This document shows, piece by piece, positions 27,301-38,655 of a DNA stretch of 64,000 nucleotides. The notes under the pieces are model-generated. The model did not search any database, was not told the origin of the DNA, and worked only from the letters and a program-made list of their open reading frames with translations. A program made the translations under genes and the position numbers. Location of the stretch: assembly GCA_003640385.1 (NCBI GenBank), contig RCAB01000207.1:39196-103195 (forward strand). Reading direction: 5' to 3'. The first letter of the stretch is position 1. Every line of letters begins with the position of its first letter. The DNA comes from Setaria digitata. Taxonomy: Eukaryota; Nematoda; Chromadorea; Rhabditida; Setariidae.

Positions 27301-29483
27301 AACTTCAGGAAAATCAGTGAAGAATATTGGAACACTACTGGATTGGAAAACGGTACAAGCGAAATTTCCATGGAGTGTTGTGTTGCTACTGGGCGGTGGT
27401 TTTGCAATGGCTGCTGGCGTTAAGGTACTGATTATAAGGGTTGACTTTCTTCGTCCGTTTAATGAATTTAAAGTTCAAGGCAAATACAACTGTTGCGATG
27501 TGTTAACTAAGTAACTACTATTGATTGAATGATGCACAGAAGTACTTTATTAATGATCTTCTCTCATTTACATTTATTAATTATTAGTTATTTGTGGCAG
27601 GATTTTTTAATGCTTAAAAGAGCTTTTTATTTGATGGAAAGTGCAAAACAAGTTTTACTATGGACAACCTGTTTTAACACTTGCAACACTTATCAGTAAA
27701 GATAGCAGTGTATTATCGATTTTTGAAAAGAAAGTTGTGAATTACTTGCTATCACTGAACTTGATAAGTTCATCCGCATCCTTCGTCTTTATCATTAGTT
27801 GTATCACATATCTCATTCTTTCTAATTTTTTTTTTAACAAAATTTTTAAGAAAAGCAAAACAAAAATGTCAACAAAGTTTTCAACAAAATGTCAAGTCCT
27901 AAGGCTTAATTTTCAAGTATCCTCCTTCAGTTATACTTAGACAATGTGATCTTTTTCCGATATGTTTGGACACAGGAGGTCTTAAATCATCAAAAGAATA
28001 GAAAATAATTTGCCTAGATCTTCAAGAAAATTTATGAATTGAAAATTGTTTGCTTCAAGAAATCGGCTTTTGAATCCTTACTTAATCCGCTTAGTTTTAT
28101 TTTCGACAGATGCAAGAAGAAAGTTTCCTACGTAATTAGTAGTGTAAAAAAAAAAAAACTGATCAGCTACGAAAGAAAACCTTCCCATTTTTCAAAGAAT
28201 ACCATGGATTGAAAAACATTATTTTGATATTATTTTGTAGATGTGACCATTGTAAGGTTAATGTCTGCAAGATCGTCGATTTCAAGATCAGTGAAACCCA
28301 ATGCACTAAGCCATCAAGAAAAAATTGCAATTACTCTCGGACAATCACGAAAAGAGCGACTGCATGTGTATTTGAAATGCGTGGCAAAGAAACCGGAAAA
28401 ACTTTCGTATCGGTTTTTCCTGGCAACTTTTTGTCAGTTTATCCTCAGTTAGAGGATAAATGAGTGAAAATAAGTCAGTTAATTTATCAGCTTGATTATT
28501 TCATGCCAAAAATATTGATTAAAAGATATAGTTTTTCAGGAATCGAATTTGAGTTATCGCGTCGGAGAAGTGATGCAGTCATTACAAATGTTTTCTGTTG
28601 ATGTCATCATGGCTATTTGCATTTTCATCACCGTGTTTCTGACAAACATTTGTAGCAACACAGTGACAGCATCCATCTTTATCCCGATTGTTGCCGAATT
28701 AGCAAAATCACTGGAAATTCATCCACTTTACTTTATGATTCCTACCGCTCTCGCCTCTTCAATGGCTTTCACTTTGCCTGTTCGTTTAAGTTACTAAATT
28801 TTGAAATTTGTAAATTCATAGTCCTGAACGTTGAAATTAATGATTATCTTCCTTCATCAGAAGAATTAAATCATTTCAGGTAGCAACACCGCCAAATGCA
28901 ATCGTTTTCGCATCCGGCTTATTACGGGTCAAAGACATGGTAAGCTACTTGGATTATACTTTTCTCCTGGTAACAAGTAATTTCTTGATTATGCATCTGA
29001 ACTGTCTCGTATTTTCAGTTGTTGGCTGGAATACTGGCCACAATCCAGTGCGGTCTGTTGGCAATACTGTTCATGATGACGTGGGGAACGTAAGTCAGTT
29101 CTTCAAGTCAGATTAAAAAGTAGCATATTCCTGGACTGTTAAATTTTAACCAACTTAAAGCATGCACAATGTTCACTTACTTGAACATTGCTAAGCCTTT
29201 AACAATCTTATACTTTGCTGAAGTCTTATGAATTTAATGCATTAGTACTGATTACCAATTCTTTTCACATGCTGAAATATATTACTGATTTCTTCCTAAA
29301 CTACTGGTAATAATTTGGTAATAATTAACTAGCAAATCGCAATTTTACAAGAATGAACGAATGAACAACTTCAGATATTTATTTGATCTCAACAAATTCC
29401 CTCTCTGGGCCTACACTCCGGCAGAACTTGTATACCGGAACCATACGTTATTTGATTTGTTGGCTAATGCAACAGCCGTATAG
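24397..29483 (+). CDS. SLC13 sodium/di- or tricarboxylate cotransporter (NAC/INDY type)
   Basis: Fifteen exons, 562 aa: 24397-24480, 24888-25040, 25191-25300, 25409-25447, 25521-25620, 25836-25924, 26168-26311, 26469-26599, 26796-26958, 27124-27203, 27309-27424, 28540-28779, 28880-28939, 29019-29089, 29375-29483. All junctions agree in phase. Family hallmarks appear in order: [32 protein letters not shown] (first SNT, residues 133-135), [42 protein letters not shown] (second SNT, 442-444) and [12 protein letters not shown]. The two SNT motifs line the sodium and substrate site. By family knowledge these plasma-membrane carriers import succinate, citrate and related intermediates with Na+; nematode members are nac-1 to nac-3, whose loss mimics caloric restriction. 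Length matches the family (550-600 aa). Exon 4 is a 39-base microexon. Frames inside the 1.1-kb intron before exon 12 show no similarity and are ignored. The exact paralogue is not assignable. Confidence 0.92.
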
Positions 29484-30845
29484 TGGAATAATGATGTCAT
29501 GAATTCCAATTTGTAAATCTTCGGAATATTTGTTAACAGTGAGGAATTTTGTGACAGCAAGTTTTCAGTTATACGATGCCGAGATTCATGCTAAAAGCAT
29601 CAACTTGTCGTTATCAATGTGACCTTTGTGATTACTGTGACTTCTCTCTTCAGATGCTGATTCAGCCTAATTTAATCCTAGAGCTTTCTTAGATCCTATG
29701 ACAAAGACTGCAATTTTCATTGCTCCAAAAATGATGCAACAGAAGGAGGAAAGTGTAAATCTTGATTTCTACTTAATAGTTATTGGAAGGCTACCAACTT
29801 TGGAAGGAATTAGCATTTTTTTAAATTTCATCCTCGTACCTTGCAGACGTATAAAAATGTCTCAGACAGTATTGTTACATGAAAAACTTCATGCTTATTC
29901 GACAGTCTAATAATTGATATTGTAAATACCTATGCATGCAACACTGCCATCTTCTGTTACTGCTATTTTCTTTAAATCCACAAAACTTAATATCTACTAC
30001 GCTAATCTAGAAAGCTACATTCTGGAATATTGTAATAATGTGCTACAAAAAGGTCTATGAAGTGGGTTTGTAATAAAGCTTTATAAGCCAAATAAACTTA
30101 CATCAACTTGGATTAGCGATAAAAACGATGAACTTCTGTGAAGCAAGTTGGTTTTAAAAACCGAATGGACTTTGTCAGGAAATAATCAGAAAAGCAACAA
30201 TTTTATCAGAATAGTTGCAAAAATACTGAAAGCTTTTTTTACAAATGTTGATGAAATAATCCACAATAACGATATATGGTTAAACCGTGATTTTGATATA
30301 ATATCCACTTGTAAACATTGTAAAAAAAATCTAGAAAGACTGTTTCTTACACCTAAAACAATCTATCGGTAAAAAATTTAGGAGAGAAGGGACAACTACC
30401 ATTGAGCAGCACATGCGAAGTGTAGGTGTTCATGAACATACCTTCACGTTACCTGAGGAAGAAGGTATTAAGAGGTATCAATAAGGTATTTAACACTCTC
30501 AATATACCATCACTACCAAGAAATATATGAATTCAGTTCTCTTCCCTAATTTGCAATATAAACCTTCCCTGGCAGTGAAAACCTTACCAGACACTTTCTA
30601 CTGGCAGTCATTCGCTGACCACTTCTTTATTCGGGATGAAATTCATTGAGTTCACGTCCGACTGCACCATCTCTCGGGCCGTGAAAAGTGCCGTGTATAC
30701 TTGTTGAGTGCCAGAAATTAAAGTCGCTGAGGAAGAGTGGCAGAGTGGGTTGAATATTACTGTTGTGGTAAGTTTTCTGAGTTGTTATTTTCAATCTCCA
30801 CATGATTTCTGTTGCTCTCTTCCATTGATTTTGAAGTGCAATTTC
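29484..30845. other. Intergenic: SLC13 3' region and hexosaminidase promoter
   Basis: The first about 600 bases are probably SLC13 3' UTR. Frames at 29698-29910, 30148-30372 and 30627-30914 (minus) have no recognisable domain, and the last overlaps the hexosaminidase first exon on the opposite strand. No other gene is supported. Confidence 0.5.
30072..30096 (+). terminator. Candidate polyadenylation signals of the SLC13 gene
   Basis: Two AATAAA hexamers (30072-30077 and 30091-30096) lie about 590-610 bases after the stop codon on the gene's strand. They are the nearest canonical pair I noticed, but in A+T-rich DNA such hexamers also arise by chance. Confidence 0.3.
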
Positions 30846-30847
30846 AG
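30846..30847 (+). promoter_or_regulatory. Putative trans-splice acceptor of the hexosaminidase gene
   Basis: GCAATTTCAG is followed by AAA and the ATG at 30851. A strong acceptor three bases before a start codon with no upstream coding exon fits a spliced-leader site. Confidence 0.5.
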
Positions 30848-30850
30848 AAA

Positions 30851-32313
30851 ATGTTACGGAGGTCAGTTCGGAGATTTGCGCTGTTGATATCGTTGTTAAC
30901 AGTGATTTATACAACTACACTCTTCATTATAGACTATCAGGCAAGCGCTTTCTGTTGGTTACTATTATAAATCATTTGTCTTTCTCCTCGACAGTCTCCT
31001 CGTTGCGACGTATCTTAAACGATAGTAATTAGAGGATTTTGACTAGAACTTTTGGAAAGTACCAGTTTTGTGGATTTGTGATTTAATGCATTACGGTACT
31101 GTAGCCTTAAGCATAGTACAGTTTTCAGAGTGGACTGCGTGGGCAACGTAATGTATCATACAAAAACCAACCAGGAATGAGATTTAACGAACTGAAGGTT
31201 ATTGGTTTCAGTTAAATATCTAGGTTTTTTGTCATTTTTGCTTTTTTTTAACTTCTCTTCTATCGAGATTTAAAAGATATGTAAAAAAAATGAGTGTGTC
31301 TCAGAAGCTTCTCAGTGAATAATATGTGCATTGTTTCTTTCGTTATTGCTGTTCTTTTTGTACCCTCAGTTTTCTGCAGAACCTGTCATCACGCCCTCAT
31401 TTCAACTGTGATTTTGATTTAATTCAGAGCGATATTTTGGGAAATTCGGAAGGGTCTGTCTCTGATGGTGATCACGGCTTTCCAAAAGCAATACATATGC
31501 CGATATCTGCGCAAAACTATTTTATTGCACGTAAGCTTTTGGCTTTTTCTTTAGCTCATTTTCGGGATTTTTAGCATCAGTGGGATGTTTGAACATACTA
31601 AAGCAATAGAAATGTGGATTTGACGAAGTGAAAATAAAAAAAGAAAAAAAAATTCGGTTTGTGAGTCTCTGCTAACCGTGAATTTGATGTTGCTTCATAA
31701 GTTAGGGCGTTGAAGGACTCGGAAAGAAATAAATTTGACAAAAACTTTATTTATATATATCCAAAAAATACAATATATTTGTTCGTTTCTCCCGACTTAA
31801 TCTTTGATTTATCACCTTCCCGCATCATTATTTGTTTCTTTATCCACAGTTTGAAAAGTTATCCATTAATTTAAAACTGACTTTGAAAAGTTATTTATTA
31901 ATTCAAAACATAATACATTGCACTGATAACAAAGCACAATGATTAGTGAATTAAAGGTTCGAAAAAACACATATATGATAGTGCCACTCAGGTCAGAACT
32001 CAACCAGAACTGGATTTTTGTTATTCTCAAATAATTCGGAGATTATGGCATACGTAGACGCTCTCTGGTCTTTTGCATATTACAAAATACCATTATAAAC
32101 TGACATTTTCCATTGATAAATGATTTTTTCCGTTGTTGAAAATAGAATGAAACTATTTTATGGTCATAACATTAATATATTCAGGACTATATAACTAGAT
32201 GGATATCATGAGGACGTTCATAATAAGTATTTCTTCCAGTTTAGTAAATTGAAAGGACTAACCGGACTAACCGTCATCATCAGTTCCATCTTCCATATAT
32301 ATATATATATATG

Positions 32314-32366
<53 letters not shown>

Positions 32367-35300
32367 ATATATAAGTGTTTCAGCGAATCGGATTTTTCAT
32401 CTTGATTTGAAAGGTGCAGCACCGAAAATGGATTATTTGCTGAAGCTTGTTCCATTTATTAAGCAGATTGGAGCAACAGGAATAATGATCGAGTATGAAG
32501 ACATGTTTCCATTTGCAGGTGCATCTCTTTCTTTAGTTTTTTTGTCGAACACTGTTCTATATTGCTTTTCTGTAGTGTCGGTAAGATTAACTTACATTAA
32601 TAAATTTCAGTGGAATTGGTTATTGTTTCTTTTTTATCTTATCAGCATTTTGGCAGTGTTCTGGTCAGTGTTACAACAGGACACGGAATCCTTTTCTTGA
32701 ACATGCCACTTACATATTCAAAAGGCGTTATTGTGAATTAGTGGATATTCATTTTGAAGGTAAACTAAGCGGTGTGAAAGCTGGTAATGCTTACACTCTA
32801 GATGAATTGCGGCGTTTTCTTCGTGTAATCCAGACTCAGAATTTGGATATTATACCTCTTGTGCAAACAGTGGGTCATCTTGAATACATTTTGAAATACC
32901 CGAACTTCTCCAAATATCGCGAGGAAGAACGTTATCCGCAGGTAATGTTTACAACATAGATTTGATAGGATTTCTTGTTCAATTTTGAATGTTATATTTA
33001 CTTATTATTTGGAGATGGCATAAAGTATTAAATTTAACTGCAGGTGATCTGTTTGACAGATGAAGGGGCAGTTGACTTGGTTCAGGAAGCATTGAGACAG
33101 ATACTGAATTTACATAAAAATTTCGCTATGAAATATTTCCACATTGGTGCAGATGAGGTTTTTCAGGTTTGTTTAACCACAGTTTTGTCCCCTTTAATAT
33201 TGAGCATTAGTATAAGACGTATTTATCTAATTTTTATTGCTCGGCTAATTTTGTTGATATGGAATGGTATAAAGTAATAGGATTTATAAGTAAAAGAAAA
33301 AGTTGAAATGAACGTTGACGATTATTTTTGATCAGATTGGTCGATGTGAAAAGGACAGGAGTTACATGGTAAACAATAATGTTGATACTGAATTTTTGCT
33401 GCTTAAGCACATAGCGCGAATAGCAAAGTTTGTCAAGGTTTGTGCTTTTTGAAAACCAATTTTTTTTTTTTTAGTCATAATGTTCTCCCAGACTATCAAT
33501 ATCACGAATGTAATTTGTTGTTCCTCAGAGGTGCATGGAGAATAATGAAAGAATTTAAGGAACAGTTTTTTTTTTTTTTTTTTTGTCGGTTACGATCTAA
33601 AAAATTTCAGGCTCAAGTTCCAGAGAAAAAGATACACGTATTAATTTGGCATGATATGCTTGTGAATTTGCAAGTACAAAATGTCTTGAGACATGGGTAG
33701 GTATTTTTCGTTCGGTTTATCAGTAAATATGCTAAGTGACTTTAAATGGATTCCACATTTTCAGCGGTGATTCACTCTGAGAATTCTCTTTATTACTATA
33801 ATTTAAAAAAAAAAAAGTCCTTTCAATTTATATAAAAAAGTCTGCTCCAGTGCTTAATTTTTACCCTAATGCACAATCCTTAACTTTCACCCTAATATTA
33901 TCGTTTCTCAAACAATATGCAGTGCTGTTCTATTTTGCTAATTTGAATGAGTGTTGATGTATGGTTTGTAATTCATCTGTATTGTATCATTCATTATTTT
34001 TAGACTGAGTAAATTGGTCGAGCCAGTTGTATGGAACTATATGGAAAATTTGGATGACCAGTTATTGCCTGATTTTTGGCAGCGATTATCTTCAATGTTT
34101 TCTTACGTCTGGGGAGCCTCTGCTTACAAAGTTGAGTTCGCAAAAACACAAAACAATATGGAACTTATGTTTTGTGGCAGAGTCATTTTTCCGTGTTATC
34201 TCTTTTAAAGGCTTTTTTTTCTTTTTATTTTTGTGTTGATATTTTAGGTGCGGATGGCCCAGATCAGTATGCTTCTAATGTTCAGCATTACTTAAACAAT
34301 CATATAAGTTGGCTGAAACAAATGAATGAGCATCATTCTAAATTTAAGCAGTTTCGCGGTATCATAGTCACCGGTTGGCAGAGGTTATTATTTTTCACAC
34401 TTAATGGAAAATTGGCTATCCTAATTGTTTTGTAGCTGCGAGAGATTAATAAATTTTTCATCTCTCTGTATTTAAGATTTTACTAGCCATAGGAAATATT
34501 TCCGGTTGAACTGCCTATTTATAAATGATTGATTTGGTGGGGTGGTATTCTTAATAATAGACCTCCATCAGTTTTTTGTTAGGCAACGTAAAATGTTTAA
34601 TGTTTTTTGTTACATGCAAAGTTTTTTTTGAACTTGATAACAGTAAAGTCTCCATTTTTCAAATGGTTAATGATTTTTAGATTTGATCACTTCGCCATAA
34701 TATGCGAAATTATACCAGTTGGTCTTCTCTCTGCTGCTGTAAATATGGCTGTTTTAAAAAATGGCCAATATGATTCTGAGGGTAAGGTTTTCGACCTAAC
34801 TCATGAAAGTTTTAATTGCGAAATGGTCCTGGCAATTTGTAGATAATAATGTATTCTTTAGGCTTAGTTGTTTGGAAGAAATCGAAAACAGTTTAACTTG
34901 ATTTCTTGATTTCAATCAAATTAAACTGTTTTTCACTATTTTAGTAACTGACTTGTCCCTCTTCATTTTTGTGAAACATGATTGTTTCCTACGGTATGTG
35001 TTAGCACTGTTAATATTAACAAAATATTACTGGCATAATTTTTGTAAGATTTTTACAAAAAAAGAAAAAAAAGGTTTTTTTAATCACTTGAATTTGATAG
35101 TGATGCGGTCGGTTTCGCAAGTCCTCAAATGCTCTTCGGTATTATATTTCGACAAAAATCCATCTCCATCCATACCGCAATGTAGCTTTCCTGGTATTTG
35201 TTTCTTTTTTTTATTCTTTCAAATTTTTTCAAACTTTTTTTTTTTTTTGAATTGCATTTTATAAGCTAAAGTTTAGGAATTTCTCCGAAATGAGCCGTTA

Positions 35301-35999
35301 CCCTACCAGTGAAAAAAAAAGAAAACTGTTAATACGAATTATATAAGATATATGAGGCAATGTGTGTATAAAATTTCAAGGATTTAAATTTCTGTGCTTT
35401 AGTATGTTATGGATGAAACTTATTCACATATTTAGGTGTGCACATTTTCTATGCTGTTCAAACACTACGTTCTACAATTAATTCAGTTGAAGAGCAAGTT
35501 TTCAATGATTATCAGGTGTGTTGTCCGTTTGAAACTAATGGAAGAACTTAGCACAAAATTATATCTTTGTTTTAAGGTCCGCGGATGGATAGCAAGATTC
35601 AATGAAAAACACTTGTATACGCAAGCTTGGTATCTTGATCAAGTGTTGTACAAAGTTAAGTCGTTTCTTCGCGAAATGGAAGTTTGCGAGCAGAATATCA
35701 GGTAATTTGTTTTGATCATCTTTCTGATTTTCATCCGACGTCTCTTCCCAATTTCTTCTGCTTGCATCTTAGATGTGTACTTGTCTAGTGTTTAATTGGA
35801 ATTAAAAAAGTTTATCTGACAACAAACCTTTTTTAGGACTGAGATGCAGACCGTTTTTTATAATGACACAGTAGCTGAATTCGTTTATGTCTATGTAAAA
35901 CCGACACTAAAACGTCTAGAAGAATTATCACAACGAATAGATAAACTTTCGGAGTTACGTGTTTTCCCGAGACGACCTTTCGCTGTCCAGGAGTTTTAA
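30851..35999 (+). CDS. HEXD-like GH20 beta-hexosaminidase, membrane-anchored
   Basis: Fourteen exons, about 565 aa: 30851-30940, 31380-31530, 32384-32518, 32760-32941, 33044-33166, 33336-33437, 33611-33696, 34004-34130, 34248-34383, 34681-34781, 35101-35193, 35436-35515, 35577-35701, 35837-35999. An N-terminal hydrophobic segment (residues 8-27) after MLRRSVRR predicts a type II anchor. The GH20 barrel follows: RIFHLDLKGAAPKMDYLL, IEYEDMFPFAG, IIPLVQTVGHLEY, the catalytic Asp-Glu pair in HIGADEVF (D223/E224), LIWHDML, VEPVVWNY, WGASAYK, TGWQRFDHF. This is the order of hexosaminidase D, which releases terminal N-acetylhexosamine; C. elegans hex-2 to hex-5 belong to this subgroup. Intron 1 appears to be GC-AG (CAG|GCAAGC). 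At the exon 8/9 join the frame does not close: the donor AAA|GTTGAG is phase 0 but the acceptor TTTTAG|GTGCGG needs phase 1. This may be a one-base sequence error or an unusual donor. All other junctions agree. Confidence 0.88.
32295..32363. repeat. (AT)n microsatellite just upstream of a splice acceptor
   Basis: Two AT runs (32295-32312 and 32316-32363) split by GGA. The array ends 20 bases before the exon 3 acceptor of the hexosaminidase gene at 32383. The apparent Tyr-Ile repeat frames on both strands here are translation of this array, not protein. Confidence 0.9.
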
Positions 36000-37921
36000 A
36001 TTATCTAGGTGTTAACCAGTTAGCAGTCATATTTAATTTTCAGATACGGGTACAGTGTGCTTTCATTTATTCTCAAATTTTTCGTAATGTACTTCATTGT
36101 TTTATAGTAATCAAGGTAGGTGTTTTGAGCTAACATCTTCCTTGATTGAAGTCTTGTTCAGTATTATTTCTGATGTTTTCGGAAATCTTTTCTTCAAAAT
36201 ACATAGGAGCACACTGCACACTGTTATTGATCTTTTGAGCTTATTTCAAAATGTTTCCCTTTTTATCACATTCACTGACAGTTTTCAATGTCTGGTTCAA
36301 CTTTTTAGTAGTTTTCTTCCATTCTTTAGGAATTACATCCCCTCTATTGCATTAAAAGTGGAAGCTCTTTTAAATATGCTGTTTGCTTTTTACATAATGC
36401 CATTCCTCATTACCAAAATTGTTTGGAATTCTAAGCATTTATCGATATCATGTTTGTTTTGAAATGTTTTTCTTTTTTTTCTTTTTTTTTTTTTAATATT
36501 GCGTGGCCTACTTTTCTGTTCCTTGTGTAGTTTAGTAACTGATTTTTACGATTATGTTCTTTCAGTTGCAGCTCATGTAAAGAGATCTTTTTCATATATT
36601 CTTTTTTTCTTCTTGATTATTGATAAAATAACAGCTGCTAACTTGAACTGAAGAATTGAATTTACTGCCTGGGTTCTCTTTTTGTCCAGGAATGTACTGC
36701 ATTTGGCAAGGCTTGTGAAGCGACTGCATTCCCGATGCAGTTGTTTTTTATTTTAAATGTGGCTTGCTGTTGATGTCTTGAAAGTGGGCGTTTGCCGCTT
36801 GCTTTTATTTCTGGCATTTCATTCATTTCATTATGCTCACTTTTATGCATTTTGAACTTTCTTTTTGAGAGTTTTCTTGTTTTTTCTATGCTTTTTAAAT
36901 ATTTTTATGATTATAGTATTCTCTTTTTTCTTGTTGGTGAGTCTTCTCTCTTTCTGCAGTTGGGTGTTAATTCTGAGTTACTTCTTAGTTGTGTATATCT
37001 CAAGTTTCCGAACAATATTCTCTATAAAATATATTGTTTCGTTATTATCTAAATGCATTTAAATATTGTCTTACTTAATGTTCCATTTGCATATTTTAAA
37101 CTTCCTTTGTGGGGTTCATTGAGACAGTGCTCATTAATTCGATATATTTATTTTAACTTTAGGGATGATATAATAAATAGGCCGAAAGAAGGCAGTTCTG
37201 TAACTCGATAATCGAACTTCCCTTCAAAAAGTTTTTTTTTGGCCTTTTCAAATTCTAATCCATTATTGCGCATTGTGAGGTGGCCACATGCAACTATTGA
37301 CTGGATCCTTTTCGGTTCAAATCAAAATGAAGTCTGAATTTTGTTTTCAGAACAATTTTATTACTATGGGAGCATGATTTATTTTCCACTAAAGTAGGTC
37401 CCGTTTAAAAGATTTACAACTAGCTTTTGAAATTTTAAAGATACATTTCGTGTAAAGTAAGGAATGCTGTTGAGACAATAAGGTTTGCTAGGTTGTTCTA
37501 GTCACTAACGCATGTTTGGTACACTTCATTCGTTATATGGAGTTGTTATCGTGCAGAAAATGTAGCATTCCTGTTCTATGATACAGTGCGTTTGTTTCCG
37601 TCGTTTTCACTGACATTGCTGCGATTGAATCGTTTTTAAGGATGAATCTCTATTTCTGGAATATTTGAAATTTCTATGAATTATTGTAATACTTGATTCT
37701 ATATTTAGTTGTGAGCAGTTGTTTTTCGTGTTCTTAGATGTAATTACTTTTTAAAACACTCTCAAAATGGCAATTTTTAAATGCTTGTACAACACTTCTA
37801 TTGTCCTTCTCCTCACCTTTTGTTTTTCGTTCGCTATGGTGTGCAGCTTTATGATGTCAGTGCCATATGATCAGTAGTGCTTTTCAGTTTCGATTAGTAA
37901 TTGCTATATGCCCATTTTTCC

Positions 37922-37968
<47 letters not shown>

Positions 37969-38655
37969 NGGAACTTTCAATTGACAACCATTGCTAATAT
38001 TACCCAACAAATTACAATTAAAATACAGCGACGATAATGATTAATTGACCTCAGTAAGCTAAACATTATATTTCGCTTGTTGTATATTCGTTTATCAATT
38101 TAATGGTTTGTGTCTGTGATATTACTGTTTCTCGTTTTCTTGATACTTTATACAAGAAATTCACGACCATTTTGCTGTTTTTTGATATTTGCTTCATACT
38201 TAATGATGTGGTTTTTCTCATGCAGTTTGTTTGCGGCCGGTAAAAGGATTAAAGTAGCAATAAAGTTTGACGTTTGTTTTAAGTTTTCTCTATTGGGAAA
38301 AAAAAAACAGTTTCTAAAACCAAAGAAAATTTGAGAGATGAAATGTTTTTATGGTTTAGCGGTCAAGCGGTTTGCAGTCCCATTTTCCTCGTATGGTAGT
38401 GCTGTTGGGCGCAAAGGATAAGCTTGTTCTTCGTCATTTATAGAAAATAGCGTGATCTACAAAAGTTTGGGTTAGCCCGCCGCATATGTTAAAAGTTAAG
38501 GATTACGCCTTGAAGCATGCTTACTGAACCTGGCAATACAGTATACATATAAAGTTAAAAGATTATGTAGAGTAGAATTATGTGAAATCCATTGAAGGCA
38601 ATTGTGAGAGATTATAAATCAGTATAAATCACTGGACAGTGAGGTTCTTCGCTTT
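36000..38655. other. T-rich region between convergent genes, no gene supported
   Basis: 3' UTR of the hexosaminidase gene followed by T-rich DNA. Frames such as 36097-36462 (121 codons), 36792-37052 and 38110-38334 are Phe/Leu/Ile/Ser-rich because the strand is T-rich. They lack a domain and supporting introns. The region also holds poly-T and an N at 37969. The 3' end of the minus-strand Tyr-rich gene should lie near the right edge. Confidence 0.5.
37921..37969. repeat. Poly-T tract ending in an assembly N
   Basis: An almost pure T run of about 48 bases with a few C interruptions at its start, ending in N at 37969. It is probably an assembly join or collapsed homopolymer, so the true length is unknown. 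Confidence 0.85.

Noticed and set aside
27641..28463. Frames between SLC13 exons 11 and 12 as extra exons
   Set aside because: GVK at the end of exon 11 joins ESNLSYRV in phase and matches the family; the frames in between do not resemble any transporter segment.
32267..32455. Tyr-Ile repeat protein on either strand
   Set aside because: It is only the translation of the (AT)n microsatellite in a hexosaminidase intron.
36097..36462. 121-codon hydrophobic frame as a membrane protein gene
   Set aside because: Phe/Leu/Ile/Ser content follows from the T-rich strand. It has no domain or splice support and lies in the likely 3' region of the hexosaminidase gene.
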